A stretch of 57,791 nt of DNA from contig JAIMBJ010000020.1 of the NCBI GenBank assembly GCA_023511455.1, positions 1 to 57,791 on the forward strand, written 5' to 3'. The notes under the pieces are model-generated. The model was given only the letters and a program-made list of their open reading frames with translations. It was not told the origin of the DNA and searched no databases. Shown one piece after another: positions 43,675-51,680 of this stretch (position 1 is its first letter; each line of letters starts with the position of its first letter). A program made the position numbers and the translations under genes. Source of the stretch: Bacillota bacterium (lineage in GTDB: Bacteria > Armatimonadota > HRBIN16).

Positions 43675-43704
43675 TTGCTCCATACAAAACATGCATGTTA
43701 AAAT
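43675..43704 (+). promoter_or_regulatory. Promoter of the MFS gene, apparently leaderless
   Basis: TTGCTC (43675-43680) and TAAAAT (43699-43704) are 18 bases apart. The ATG of the MFS gene begins only eight bases after the -10, and no ribosome binding site is present, so transcription probably starts at or next to the ATG. Confidence 0.5.
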
Positions 43705-43712
43705 GATAACGT

Positions 43713-44960
43713 ATGAAACGACACGGGGAACATAGCTCCGAGCTTTCGCCTCCTTCTGCTGTGGCGCTCTGGCACAATAGCGTTTATCGCTCCTACTGGA
43801 TTGGGGCGTTTGTCTCTTTTCTCGGAAGCTGGATGCAAACAGTCGCTCAGGGATGGGTAGTGTACGAAATCACCAACAGCAAACTGCTTCTTGGTCTTTT
43901 GGGTTTTGTCGGTTCGCTGCCGACGACGTTGTTCAGCCTGTTTGGTGGAGTGGTCGCCGACCGCATGGAAAAGCGGAGGCTGGTTATCACCACGCAAGCA
44001 CTGTTTGCCGTCAATGCTTTCGTGCTGGCAGTGTTGATTCTGACCGGACGGGTGGAGTTCTGGCACATTGCACTCATCGCTGCGCTGAACGGGCTTGTGA
44101 CCGCAGTGGATGCCCCTGCCCGGCAGGCAATGGTCATGGACCTGGTCGGCGCGCAGTTTGTGACCGTAGGGGTGGCGATGAACTCTGCTGCGTTCAACAC
44201 CGCGCGTATTCTGGGTCCTGCCATTGCGGGTAAACTCATCGAGATGGTCAACGCGGGATGGTGTTTCATGCTCAATGCGGTGAGCTACCTGGGCATCATC
44301 ATTGCTCTTTTGCGGATACCGGCGACGCCCAGCCGGGGCCCTGTGGACCGCCTCTCCATGTGGTCGGAGCTGAAAGAAGGGTTGATATACGTCTATCGCG
44401 ACGGCTTATTGAGAAGCCTGGTGCTTCTGGACTGCGTGTTAAGCATCTTTGCCATGTCATACACCACGTTGATGCCTGTGTTTGCTCGCGATGTTTTACA
44501 GGTGGGCAAACAGGGACTGGGCAATCTCTTTTCGGCGACGGGTTTTGGCGCGTTGATGGGTGCGCTAACCCTAGCGAGGGTAGCGGGCAGTGTTCCGCGG
44601 GGAAAGGTGGTCATTACAGCGGCAACAGGGCTGTGTATGGGCTTGACGCTGTTTGCGCTGTCGCGCAGCTATCTGCTGTCGCTTGCCTGTCTGGTGCTGG
44701 TTGGCGGGTCGGCAGTGAGCACTCTGGGTTCCATCAATGCACTATTGCAGTCTCTAAGCCCAGAGCATCTGCGGGGTCGCACGATGTCGCTGCATGTGTT
44801 TGCGCTGATGGGGCTGGCTCCATTTGGCAACCTGCTCATGGGCTGGATAGCCTCGCAATGGACAGCCACCTCTGCGCTGGTGACGGGTGCTGTCGTTTGT
44901 GCGCTGGCAGTGGGCTTCACCGCGGCACGCCGCGACGTGCGGCAGCTACCAGCGGTGTGA
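43713..44960 (+). CDS. Major facilitator superfamily transporter (MFS_3/EntS-like)
   Basis: 415 residues and about twelve membrane helices. FLGSWMQTVAQGWVVYEITN and the loop FGGVVADRMEKRRLVITTQ fit the MFS_3 group, which exports siderophores, drugs or other small molecules. The start ATG 43713 has no Shine-Dalgarno; the message is probably leaderless. Substrate unknown. Divergent from the hydrogenase operon, with 179 bases shared. Confidence 0.88.
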   Translation: MKRHGEHSSELSPPSAVALWHNSVYRSYWIGAFVSFLGSWMQTVAQGWVVYEITNSKLLLGLLGFVGSLPTTLFSLFGGVVADRMEKRRLVITTQALFAVNAFVLAVLILTGRVEFWHIALIAALNGLVTAVDAPARQAMVMDLVGAQFVTVGVAMNSAAFNTARILGPAIAGKLIEMVNAGWCFMLNAVSYLGIIIALLRIPATPSRGPVDRLSMWSELKEGLIYVYRDGLLRSLVLLDCVLSIFAMSYTTLMPVFARDVLQVGKQGLGNLFSATGFGALMGALTLARVAGSVPRGKVVITAATGLCMGLTLFALSRSYLLSLACLVLVGGSAVSTLGSINALLQSLSPEHLRGRTMSLHVFALMGLAPFGNLLMGWIASQWTATSALVTGAVVCALAVGFTAARRDVRQLPAV

Positions 44961-44993
44961 TATCGAAATCTGGCAAGCAGGGAAGGAGGCGAA

Positions 44994-46397
44994 ATGGACT
45001 ACTCGCGTGCAGTCATGTATATGCAGGGATTAAAACGCTTCGGCATCAAGCTGGGCAACGAACGGTTCGAAGCCTTGCTGGAGCGTTTGGGCAATCCTCA
45101 CCATCAGCTGCGTGTTATCCACGTGGCGGGCACGAACGGTAAGGGGTCTACCTGCACGTTCATCGCCACTATTTTACAGGCGGCAGGGTATAAGGTGGGG
45201 TTGTACCTCTCGCCGTATGTGTTCAACCTGCGCGAACGCATTCAGGTCAACGGCTATATGATCCCCGAGGCGGACTTCGCGAGGCTGGTGACATGGATAA
45301 AACCGCACATCGAAGAGCTGGCGCAGACGCCGCTGGGGCAAGTGACAGAGTTCGAGCTGAAGACGGCGGTTGGCTTCAGCTGTTTCGCCGAACAGAGGGT
45401 AGACTTTGCTGTGATCGAAGTGGGTCTGGGGGGCAGGCTGGATGCCACCAATGTAGTGCGTCCGCTGGTGAGCGTGATTACGTCCATCGGCTGGGACCAC
45501 ATGGACAGGCTGGGAGACACCCTGGGTAAAATCGCGGCGGAGAAAGCGGGCATCATCAAGCCCTGTGCGCCAGCGGTTACCGGCGTTACCGAGCAAGAGC
45601 CACTGGAGGTCATTCGTGAACATGCGCAGCGAGCCGGCGTGCCTCTGACGGAGGTGAAGCCGGAACGCATGGTTGTTCCGCCGCCGGTGCGTACCGTGCA
45701 CTGGCAGGATGAGGGAGTGCATCGGGCGCGACAGAGGGTATCGGTGCGTACCACAGATGGGGTGTATCGCCACCTGAGCCTGCGTCTGCTGGGCAAGCAT
45801 CAATGTTCCAACGCCGCGGTCGCCATCGCGGCTATCGAGGCACTGCGGCACGCCTGTCGTGTGGAGATACCTGAAAGCGCAATCCGCATGGGGCTGGAAC
45901 ATGCGACTTTACCTGGCAGGATGCAGATAGTCAGGCGTTCACCGACGCTGTTGCTGGACGGGGCGCATAACGTGAGCGCTGTCGAGTGCCTGGTTCAAGC
46001 CATTCAGGATACCTTCCGCTACCGCAGGTTGATACTGGTCATGGGGATGACCAAAGGGCACGACGCGCAGGCGGTGGTCGATACGCTGGCGCCTCTGGCT
46101 TCACACATCATCTTTACGCAACCCAGCGAGCCGCGCGGACGTCCCGCAACAGACCTGCCGAAAGCTGCTACGGTGACCTTGCCCCCGTACGACATCGTTC
46201 CGTCGGTGCCAGAGGCGGTGGAGCGCGCAATGAGTATGGCGCAGGCAGATGACCTTGTGTGCGTAACAGGCAGTTTTTACGTGATAGGAGAAGTACCGGT
46301 GGAGAAGTGGCAAACCGCTTCTCGCCAAACAGCCCACATAGAGGAGGGAACCATCCATGCAGTTTCAGGAGAAAACGCTGGCGATGTATCGCACTGA
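44994..46397 (+). CDS. folC: Folylpolyglutamate/dihydrofolate synthase
   Basis: Adds glutamate to folates (and to dihydropteroate if bifunctional). 467 residues with AAGGAGG five bases before the ATG. Mur-ligase fold: IHVAGTNGKGSTCTFIATIL (P-loop), GLYLSPYVFNLRERI, IEVGLGGRLDATNVV and LLDGAHNVSAVECLV. The 3' end overlaps the protease gene by 41 bases. Confidence 0.95.
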   Translation: MDYSRAVMYMQGLKRFGIKLGNERFEALLERLGNPHHQLRVIHVAGTNGKGSTCTFIATILQAAGYKVGLYLSPYVFNLRERIQVNGYMIPEADFARLVTWIKPHIEELAQTPLGQVTEFELKTAVGFSCFAEQRVDFAVIEVGLGGRLDATNVVRPLVSVITSIGWDHMDRLGDTLGKIAAEKAGIIKPCAPAVTGVTEQEPLEVIREHAQRAGVPLTEVKPERMVVPPPVRTVHWQDEGVHRARQRVSVRTTDGVYRHLSLRLLGKHQCSNAAVAIAAIEALRHACRVEIPESAIRMGLEHATLPGRMQIVRRSPTLLLDGAHNVSAVECLVQAIQDTFRYRRLILVMGMTKGHDAQAVVDTLAPLASHIIFTQPSEPRGRPATDLPKAATVTLPPYDIVPSVPEAVERAMSMAQADDLVCVTGSFYVIGEVPVEKWQTASRQTAHIEEGTIHAVSGENAGDVSH

Positions 46398-47541
46398 AAA
46401 GCATTTCACAGGAGTGGTGGTGCTGCTGGTGGCGCTTGCGCTGCTCGCTGGCTGGTGGCTGGGCACGCGGTCGCGCACTGCACCTGTCCCCACCGAGCCC
46501 AAACTGCCCACCTTCGAACAGGCTTCCACTCAGCTGAAGACGAGCTCGGAGGCGTTCGCGGCAGTGGCGAGGCAGGCAACCCCTGCAGTGGTGAACATCA
46601 GCGCAGCGACTATCATCCCGGGCAGAAGGTCGCCCCTGTTCGATGACCCGCTGTTCCGCTACTTCTTTGGCGATGAAGACATCCCGTTTCGTCAGCCGGA
46701 GCGCGTCGTGCGCAGCCTCGGGTCCGGCGTCATTGTGAGCCGCGACGGTTTGATACTTACCAATAACCATGTCGTGGCGGGAGCCAGCCGCATCACGGTG
46801 ACGCTGGCGGATGGGCGCAAGTTTTCGGATGCCCAGATAGTGGGTACCGACCCGGCGACCGACCTGGCTCTGCTGCGTATTCGCGCCAGTAACCTCCCCG
46901 CCATCAAATGGGGCGACTCGCGTGCGCTGGAGGTCGGTGAATGGGTGCTTGCCATCGGCAACCCGTACGGGCTGAGTCAGACGGTGACCGCCGGTATCGT
47001 CAGTGCGAAGGGGCGGCGCGATGTCGGCATCTCGGTTTACGAGGACTTCATCCAGACCGACGCGGCGATTAACCCCGGCAACTCGGGTGGCGCGCTGGTA
47101 AACATTCGCGGCGAGCTGGTGGGCATCAACACCGCCATCCTGTCGCAGAGTGGGGGCAACGTGGGCATCGGGTTCGCCGTACCCAGTCATGAGGCGCGCC
47201 GGGTGATGGAGTTGCTCCTGCGCGACGGCAAGGTGTCGCGTGGATGGCTGGGGATTATCCCCGCCCGAGTGGAAGACGAGACGGTGCAGGGCGTCATTGT
47301 CGCCAACCTGTTCCGCAACAGCCCTGCCGACCTTGCCGGACTGGACATTGACGATGTCATCCTGGAGTGTAATGGGAAGAGAGTGTCCTCTCCGGGCGAA
47401 TTGAAGAACATGATTGCCTCCATGCCCGCTGGTGCAGAGGTTACCCTGCTGATACAGCGCGGCAGCGAGCGGGGAAGGGTTCGCCTGCGCGTCGCCGACC
47501 ATCCTTTCGACCGCTTCGGGCGACCCGTGCCGGGGATTTAG
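46357..47541 (+). CDS. degP: HtrA/DegP-type serine protease with one PDZ domain
   Basis: 394 residues; AGGAGGG eight bases before the ATG. An N-terminal anchor helix (about residues 18-36) places the rest outside the membrane. Trypsin-like triad: His138 (LTNNHVV), Asp169 (DPATDLALL), Ser243 (NPGNSGGALV). One PDZ domain from about residue 290 (LGIIPARVEDETVQGVIVAN, LDIDDVILECNGKRV). It degrades or refolds damaged envelope proteins. Confidence 0.95.
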   Translation: MQFQEKTLAMYRTEKHFTGVVVLLVALALLAGWWLGTRSRTAPVPTEPKLPTFEQASTQLKTSSEAFAAVARQATPAVVNISAATIIPGRRSPLFDDPLFRYFFGDEDIPFRQPERVVRSLGSGVIVSRDGLILTNNHVVAGASRITVTLADGRKFSDAQIVGTDPATDLALLRIRASNLPAIKWGDSRALEVGEWVLAIGNPYGLSQTVTAGIVSAKGRRDVGISVYEDFIQTDAAINPGNSGGALVNIRGELVGINTAILSQSGGNVGIGFAVPSHEARRVMELLLRDGKVSRGWLGIIPARVEDETVQGVIVANLFRNSPADLAGLDIDDVILECNGKRVSSPGELKNMIASMPAGAEVTLLIQRGSERGRVRLRVADHPFDRFGRPVPGI

Positions 47542-47651
47542 AAAAAATCCTGTTCGAAATACCGATTCGGGTGAAACCTGCAGGCTGCGCCAATCGTCTG
47601 AGTATTTTGCCAGTGCCCAGCCGCTGCTGGCTGAAAGGAGGTTGGGATGCG

Positions 47652-47867
47652 ATGGCAGAGACGCTGGCGCGTAACAGGCGGCTCCGACACGCAGAGCCAT
47701 CCCAGCCCCGGATGGTAGAGAGCCCGAACTGGCTGTTTACCTGTCTGGTGTGTGGAGAGCCGATAACGTTTGACGAGCCGCTGATGACATGGACGCAGGG
47801 AAACGAGGTCAAGGTAGCGCACTGTCGCTGTATGCCTCGCCCACCCGGGCGTGCAAAGGAGCAATAA
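47652..47867 (+). CDS. Small putative zinc-binding protein, unknown function
   Basis: 71 residues from ATG 47652, with AGGAGG ten bases upstream. The second half has LFTCLVCGEPITF and VAHCRCMPRPPG, four cysteines and a His that could bind zinc. The N-terminal half is basic and probably disordered. It ends one base before the next gene, so the two are likely co-translated. I do not recognise the family. Confidence 0.6.
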   Translation: MAETLARNRRLRHAEPSQPRMVESPNWLFTCLVCGEPITFDEPLMTWTQGNEVKVAHCRCMPRPPGRAKEQ

Positions 47868-47868
47868 A

Positions 47869-48234
47869 ATGCGAGTGACCGATCAGCACCCGGAAGTTCG
47901 TCGGGTTTTGCGTGCGCTTGTCGAGGACGTTCAGGCAGGGGTGCCCATCCTGCTCGAACGGCGTGAACGCTATGGCGCGATTCTCGGCGACTTCCGGGTG
48001 CAGTTCGAGGGTGAGGACGACCTCCTGCATCTATCCATCACGCGCGTGGATGGCGGGCGCGTTTCCCACGAGGACGCGCAGCATATCGCCGACCTCTTCT
48101 TTCACGCCGTACCCAAAGGGCTTATCTACTCACGCCCGGCAGAGTATTCTGTACATTATTACGTTGCCCACGACCTGCTGGTCAGGTACCTGATTGAGCC
48201 TGCTGAGGCGGATCGCCCCAATCGGGAACCTTGA
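47869..48234 (+). CDS. Hypothetical protein
   Basis: 121 residues from ATG 47869 (AAGGAGC upstream). Mixed alpha/beta composition with HPEVRRVLRALVEDVQAGVP and a C-terminal YSVHYYVAHDLLVRYLI. No signal peptide or membrane helix. Function unknown. It follows the small zinc-binding protein directly and converges with the oxidoreductase gene, overlapping it by 53 bases. Confidence 0.6.
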   Translation: MRVTDQHPEVRRVLRALVEDVQAGVPILLERRERYGAILGDFRVQFEGEDDLLHLSITRVDGGRVSHEDAQHIADLFFHAVPKGLIYSRPAEYSVHYYVAHDLLVRYLIEPAEADRPNREP

Positions 48235-49306
48235 GCAGTTCTCCATCGCGCAGGGCGGACATGTGCGCTACCACGCCGGGCGCAAGATACCGCACCGCTT
48301 CCCAAACGTGAATGCGCGGCAACCGTCCCCTGTTGCAGGCATCCACAAACTCGTGTACGAGATAGGCGTGATAGCCTCCATGCCCTCCTTTGTCGGCTGC
48401 CAGCGGCTCGGGCAGGAGCTCGCCGACCATGCTCAGGTCTACCGGCTCCCAGCCGCTTTTGGTGACCCACTTCGCTCCGGAAACGTCGTTCTCGAAGCTC
48501 GCTTCCGTGCCGTAGATGCGGAACCCTTCCCGTCCCACATGACCGACACGGCGGAACTCGCAAATGCGAGCGGTCGCGCCGTTGCTCATGCGAAAGAGAG
48601 CCACCTCGTTGCAGAAGGGGTTACCCCAGATGGTGTCCAGACGGTGCCACTCGTCATCGGGATAGATGTATCCCTGCGCGGAGACCTCGGTCATGTGTGC
48701 GCCCATGACACTAATCACCCCGCTGGTGGAGTGGGTGGGGTAGTACATGGGCGGATCGCCGGTCTTATCCCTGCCGAACTGCTCGCCCCAGCGGTTGCGC
48801 AGCACCTCATATAGTCCGTGCGAAATGTCATGGAAGTATTCGCCCTCAGCGTAAACAAAGTGCCCGAACGCCCCTTCCTGCGCCTTCTGCCGGCAGAAGA
48901 TGGTTTCTGGTCGGAAGAAGGTGGTTTCACCCAGCATGTAGAGTTGCCCGGTGCGTCGGACGGTTTCCACCAGACGGTCACACAGTTCCAGGGTCTGCTC
49001 GGGTTCACGCGCGTACGCTGGGGGCACCGCGCTGTATACATGCTTGCCCGACTCCATCGCCTGTATCGCCTGTTCCGCGTGCAGCCAGTGCTGTGTGATG
49101 ATGGCGAGGGCGTCCAGGTCGCTGCGGCAGATTTCGTCCAGCGAGGAGTAGGTTTCGGTGACGCCAAACTCGCTGGCAGCGTGCGCCAGACGCTCGGCGT
49201 TCAGGTCGCAGAGAGCGATGCGGTGTACGTCGGGATGGTCACGGAACAACCGGATGAAATGCCTGCCGAACTGTCCTACGCCCACAATGCCAACGCTGAT
49301 GCTCAT
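48182..49306 (-). CDS. Gfo/Idh/MocA family oxidoreductase
   Basis: 374 residues. Rossmann loop VGIVGVGQFGRHFIRLFRDH at the N-terminus, then a domain boundary near residue 120. The usual EKP motif is replaced: the corresponding region reads SGKHVYSAVPPAYAREP, which occurs in some family branches and may change catalysis. A His-rich middle (YFHDISHGLYEVL, YYPTHSTSGVISVMGAHMTE) could be a metal or substrate site. Divergent from the aldolase gene, so the two may act on one sugar-acid pathway. Confidence 0.85.
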   Translation of the reverse strand: MSISVGIVGVGQFGRHFIRLFRDHPDVHRIALCDLNAERLAHAASEFGVTETYSSLDEICRSDLDALAIITQHWLHAEQAIQAMESGKHVYSAVPPAYAREPEQTLELCDRLVETVRRTGQLYMLGETTFFRPETIFCRQKAQEGAFGHFVYAEGEYFHDISHGLYEVLRNRWGEQFGRDKTGDPPMYYPTHSTSGVISVMGAHMTEVSAQGYIYPDDEWHRLDTIWGNPFCNEVALFRMSNGATARICEFRRVGHVGREGFRIYGTEASFENDVSGAKWVTKSGWEPVDLSMVGELLPEPLAADKGGHGGYHAYLVHEFVDACNRGRLPRIHVWEAVRYLAPGVVAHMSALRDGELLKVPDWGDPPQQAQSGT

Positions 49307-49421
49307 CGTGTTCCTCCTGACGGGTGGTTATGGCTAGTTTCGGTTGTGGGCACGGATTCCCTGCCCGACAGGAACCGATGGGCGTGGGCGCGAAAGAGAA
49401 CTCCACATACAGGAGGCGAAA

Positions 49422-50201
49422 GTGAAGATGCACGTCAACAAGGTGCTTCAGAAGTTGCGCGAGGGTAAACCGGTGCTGGTGGGCATCGTCTGGACGGTAC
49501 CGCACTGGAAGATTGTGGAGATGATGGGTATTGCAGGCTACGACTGCGTGTGGATCGAGATGGAACATTCGGATTTCACGCTCGAACAGGTATCGCAGAT
49601 GATTCTGGCGGCGCGGGCGAAAGGCATCGAGACGCTGGTGCGTATTCCGCGTGGCAGTTACAACGATGTTATCCGTCCGCTGGAGGCGGGGGCAACGGGG
49701 CTGCTTTTGCCTCACTGCACAGGCGGAGAAGATGCACGGGAGTTTGTACGAATGGCGCGGTTTGCCCCGCTGGGCTGGCGCGGCATCGGTGGCAGTGTGG
49801 ATATCGCCTACGGGACAGAGTTCTCGGACGAGTACTACAGGTGGGCGAACCGCGAAATCCTGCTGGGCGTGATGATCGAGCGTAAGGAAGCCATAGAAGA
49901 CATCGATGCCATCGCGGGCACCGAGGGGTTGGACCTGTTGCTGGTAGGTCCCGCCGACCTGTCGCAGAGTTTGGGTGTGCGTGGTGACTTCACACATCCT
50001 CTCCTGCAGGAGGCAATGGCGCGACTAGCCGATGCTTGCGCCCGACACGGCAAGGCATGGGGAATCGCGGGCAACGTGCCGCCTCCCAAAGAGCAGTATG
50101 CTATGGGTGCGCGCTTTTTCACCGTGGCGCATGAAATGGGTCTGCTGATGGATGGGTTCCGCCAAGCGAAGGAGACGTTTGAGAAAGAGTTGGCAGGGTA
50201 G
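49422..50201 (+). CDS. HpcH/HpaI-family aldolase
   Basis: 259 residues from GTG 49422 (AGGAGG five bases upstream; an ATG at 49428 is also possible). Class II TIM-barrel aldolase: GYDCVWIEMEHSDFTLEQV with a metal-ligand Glu, VRIPRGSYNDVIRPLEAGATG with the catalytic Arg, and LLLVGPADLSQSLGV. Members cleave 2-keto-3-deoxy sugar acids to pyruvate plus an aldehyde. No further pathway gene is next to it except the divergent oxidoreductase. Confidence 0.88.
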   Translation: MKMHVNKVLQKLREGKPVLVGIVWTVPHWKIVEMMGIAGYDCVWIEMEHSDFTLEQVSQMILAARAKGIETLVRIPRGSYNDVIRPLEAGATGLLLPHCTGGEDAREFVRMARFAPLGWRGIGGSVDIAYGTEFSDEYYRWANREILLGVMIERKEAIEDIDAIAGTEGLDLLLVGPADLSQSLGVRGDFTHPLLQEAMARLADACARHGKAWGIAGNVPPPKEQYAMGARFFTVAHEMGLLMDGFRQAKETFEKELAG

Positions 50202-50208
50202 GGCAGCG

Positions 50209-51228
50209 GTGGACTGCCAGCCTTCACGTGTGTTCGTCTTCATGCGCGAGCATATCGGCGATGTGGTGAACAGCACGGCGGCGTTGTACTGCCTGCGTCG
50301 GCGGTTTGCGGAGGCTTATCTCTGCGTGGAGGTGGGCGAGCGAGCGGCAGAGGTGCTGCGGAACTTCCCGGGTATCGACGAACTCTGGCTACGTCCCACC
50401 CATCAGGGGCTGTGGGGCAAACTGCAGTTTATCCGCCGGCTTCGCAAGGGGCGGTTTGACCTTGCGGTGATACTTGACGACAGTGCGGACATGGTGCTGC
50501 ACGCATGGCTTGGAGGCATTCCGTTGCGAGTGGGGGTCAGACGCAAAAGCAGGTTCCAGCGGCTGTATACGGCTTGCGTACCTCACCATCCTTCGCGCCA
50601 CGAAACACTGGAGCACTTCCGCGATGTGGTGAAGCTGCTCGGTTGTGACACCTCCGATTACCGTCCCCTCCTTTATCCTTCCTCAGAGGACGTGCAAACC
50701 GCCGGGCGCGAGCTCCGTCAGGCGGGGTGGAACGGTGAAACGCCTCTCGTGGGTATTCATCCGGGCGCGAGCCGCGAACACCGGCAGTGGTTTGCCGACC
50801 GTTTTGCCCAGGTGTGTGACATGCTGGCTGAAAGGGGTGTGCAGTGCGTCGTGATTGGAGGCAAGCGAGACTTACCTTTAGCCCAGCAGATACTCACGAA
50901 CTGCCGCACCCATCCCCTGATGTTGACTGGTCGATTGACGATACTGCAGACCGCTGCACTGATGCCCTTGCTCCGTCTGTTAATTACCGCTGATAGTGGC
51001 CCCATGCACATCGCGGCAGCGATGGGCACGAAGGTAGTTGCCCTCTATGGAGTCAGTGACCCTGTGTACACCGGTGCCTTCGGCGAGGGACACGTTATCA
51101 TCCGCCATAACGAGCCATGCGTCGGATGCACTGCCGAACGGTGCGTGCACGACAGGGAGTGCATGAAGAGAATCCGTGCGGAGGAGGTGCTGGAGGCTAC
51201 GGCTGGCATCCTTCAACTCTCGCTCTGA
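50209..51228 (+). CDS. Glycosyltransferase family 9 (heptosyltransferase-like)
   Basis: 339 residues from GTG 50209, the likely start just after the aldolase stop; an ATG at 50152 overlaps that gene. GT-B fold: REHIGDVVNSTAALYCLRRR at the N-terminus, VGIHPGASREHRQWFADRFA, and the donor site ITADSGPMHIAAAMGTKVVA. The C-terminal PCVGCTAERCVHDRECMKRI cysteine cluster is frequent in this family. It probably adds heptose or a related sugar to a lipopolysaccharide-like or surface glycan, implying a diderm envelope. Confidence 0.86.
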   Translation: MDCQPSRVFVFMREHIGDVVNSTAALYCLRRRFAEAYLCVEVGERAAEVLRNFPGIDELWLRPTHQGLWGKLQFIRRLRKGRFDLAVILDDSADMVLHAWLGGIPLRVGVRRKSRFQRLYTACVPHHPSRHETLEHFRDVVKLLGCDTSDYRPLLYPSSEDVQTAGRELRQAGWNGETPLVGIHPGASREHRQWFADRFAQVCDMLAERGVQCVVIGGKRDLPLAQQILTNCRTHPLMLTGRLTILQTAALMPLLRLLITADSGPMHIAAAMGTKVVALYGVSDPVYTGAFGEGHVIIRHNEPCVGCTAERCVHDRECMKRIRAEEVLEATAGILQLSL

Positions 51229-51680
51229 GCATTCTGCCCGGCGGACAACAGTACCCAGTGCCGGATAATCCACAGGATGGTCGCACATGTGACCGCCGTA
51301 TCCGCCACGTTAAACACCGGGAACACGCGGAAGTCAATAAAATCTACGACATGTCCCAGCCGTATCCTGTCCAGCACGTTCCCCAGCGCGCCGCCCACCA
51401 AAAGGCTGGCGATGGCGGTTGTCCATGCGCAGGCATCGCGCAGGCGCAGGTAGTATATCAGCACGGCTACCACCAGCACCAGCGAGATCCACAAAAAGGC
51501 GCGCCCATACTGCGGAAACAGCCCGAACGCAATGCCCGAGTTGAACGAAAGTGTGAACTGCAACACGCCCGGCACAACCGGCACCGATTGGCCGGGCGCA
51601 AGGTTCCATTGTATCCACCACTTGCTGACCTGATCCAGGGTGATAACCAGCAGAGTGGCTGCGAAGAACCATATCTTCAT
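51213..51680 (-). CDS. lspA: Lipoprotein signal peptidase
   Basis: 155 residues from ATG 51680, which overlaps the ileS stop as ATGA. Four membrane helices. LDQVSKWWIQ, FNSGIAFGLFPQ, GGALGNVLDRIRLGHVVDFI and FNVADTAVT carry the two catalytic aspartates (in NVLDR and NVADT). It cleaves prolipoproteins such as the M28 lipoprotein in this window. The ileS-lspA pair is a common arrangement. Confidence 0.94.
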   Translation of the reverse strand: MKIWFFAATLLVITLDQVSKWWIQWNLAPGQSVPVVPGVLQFTLSFNSGIAFGLFPQYGRAFLWISLVLVVAVLIYYLRLRDACAWTTAIASLLVGGALGNVLDRIRLGHVVDFIDFRVFPVFNVADTAVTCATILWIIRHWVLLSAGQNAQSES

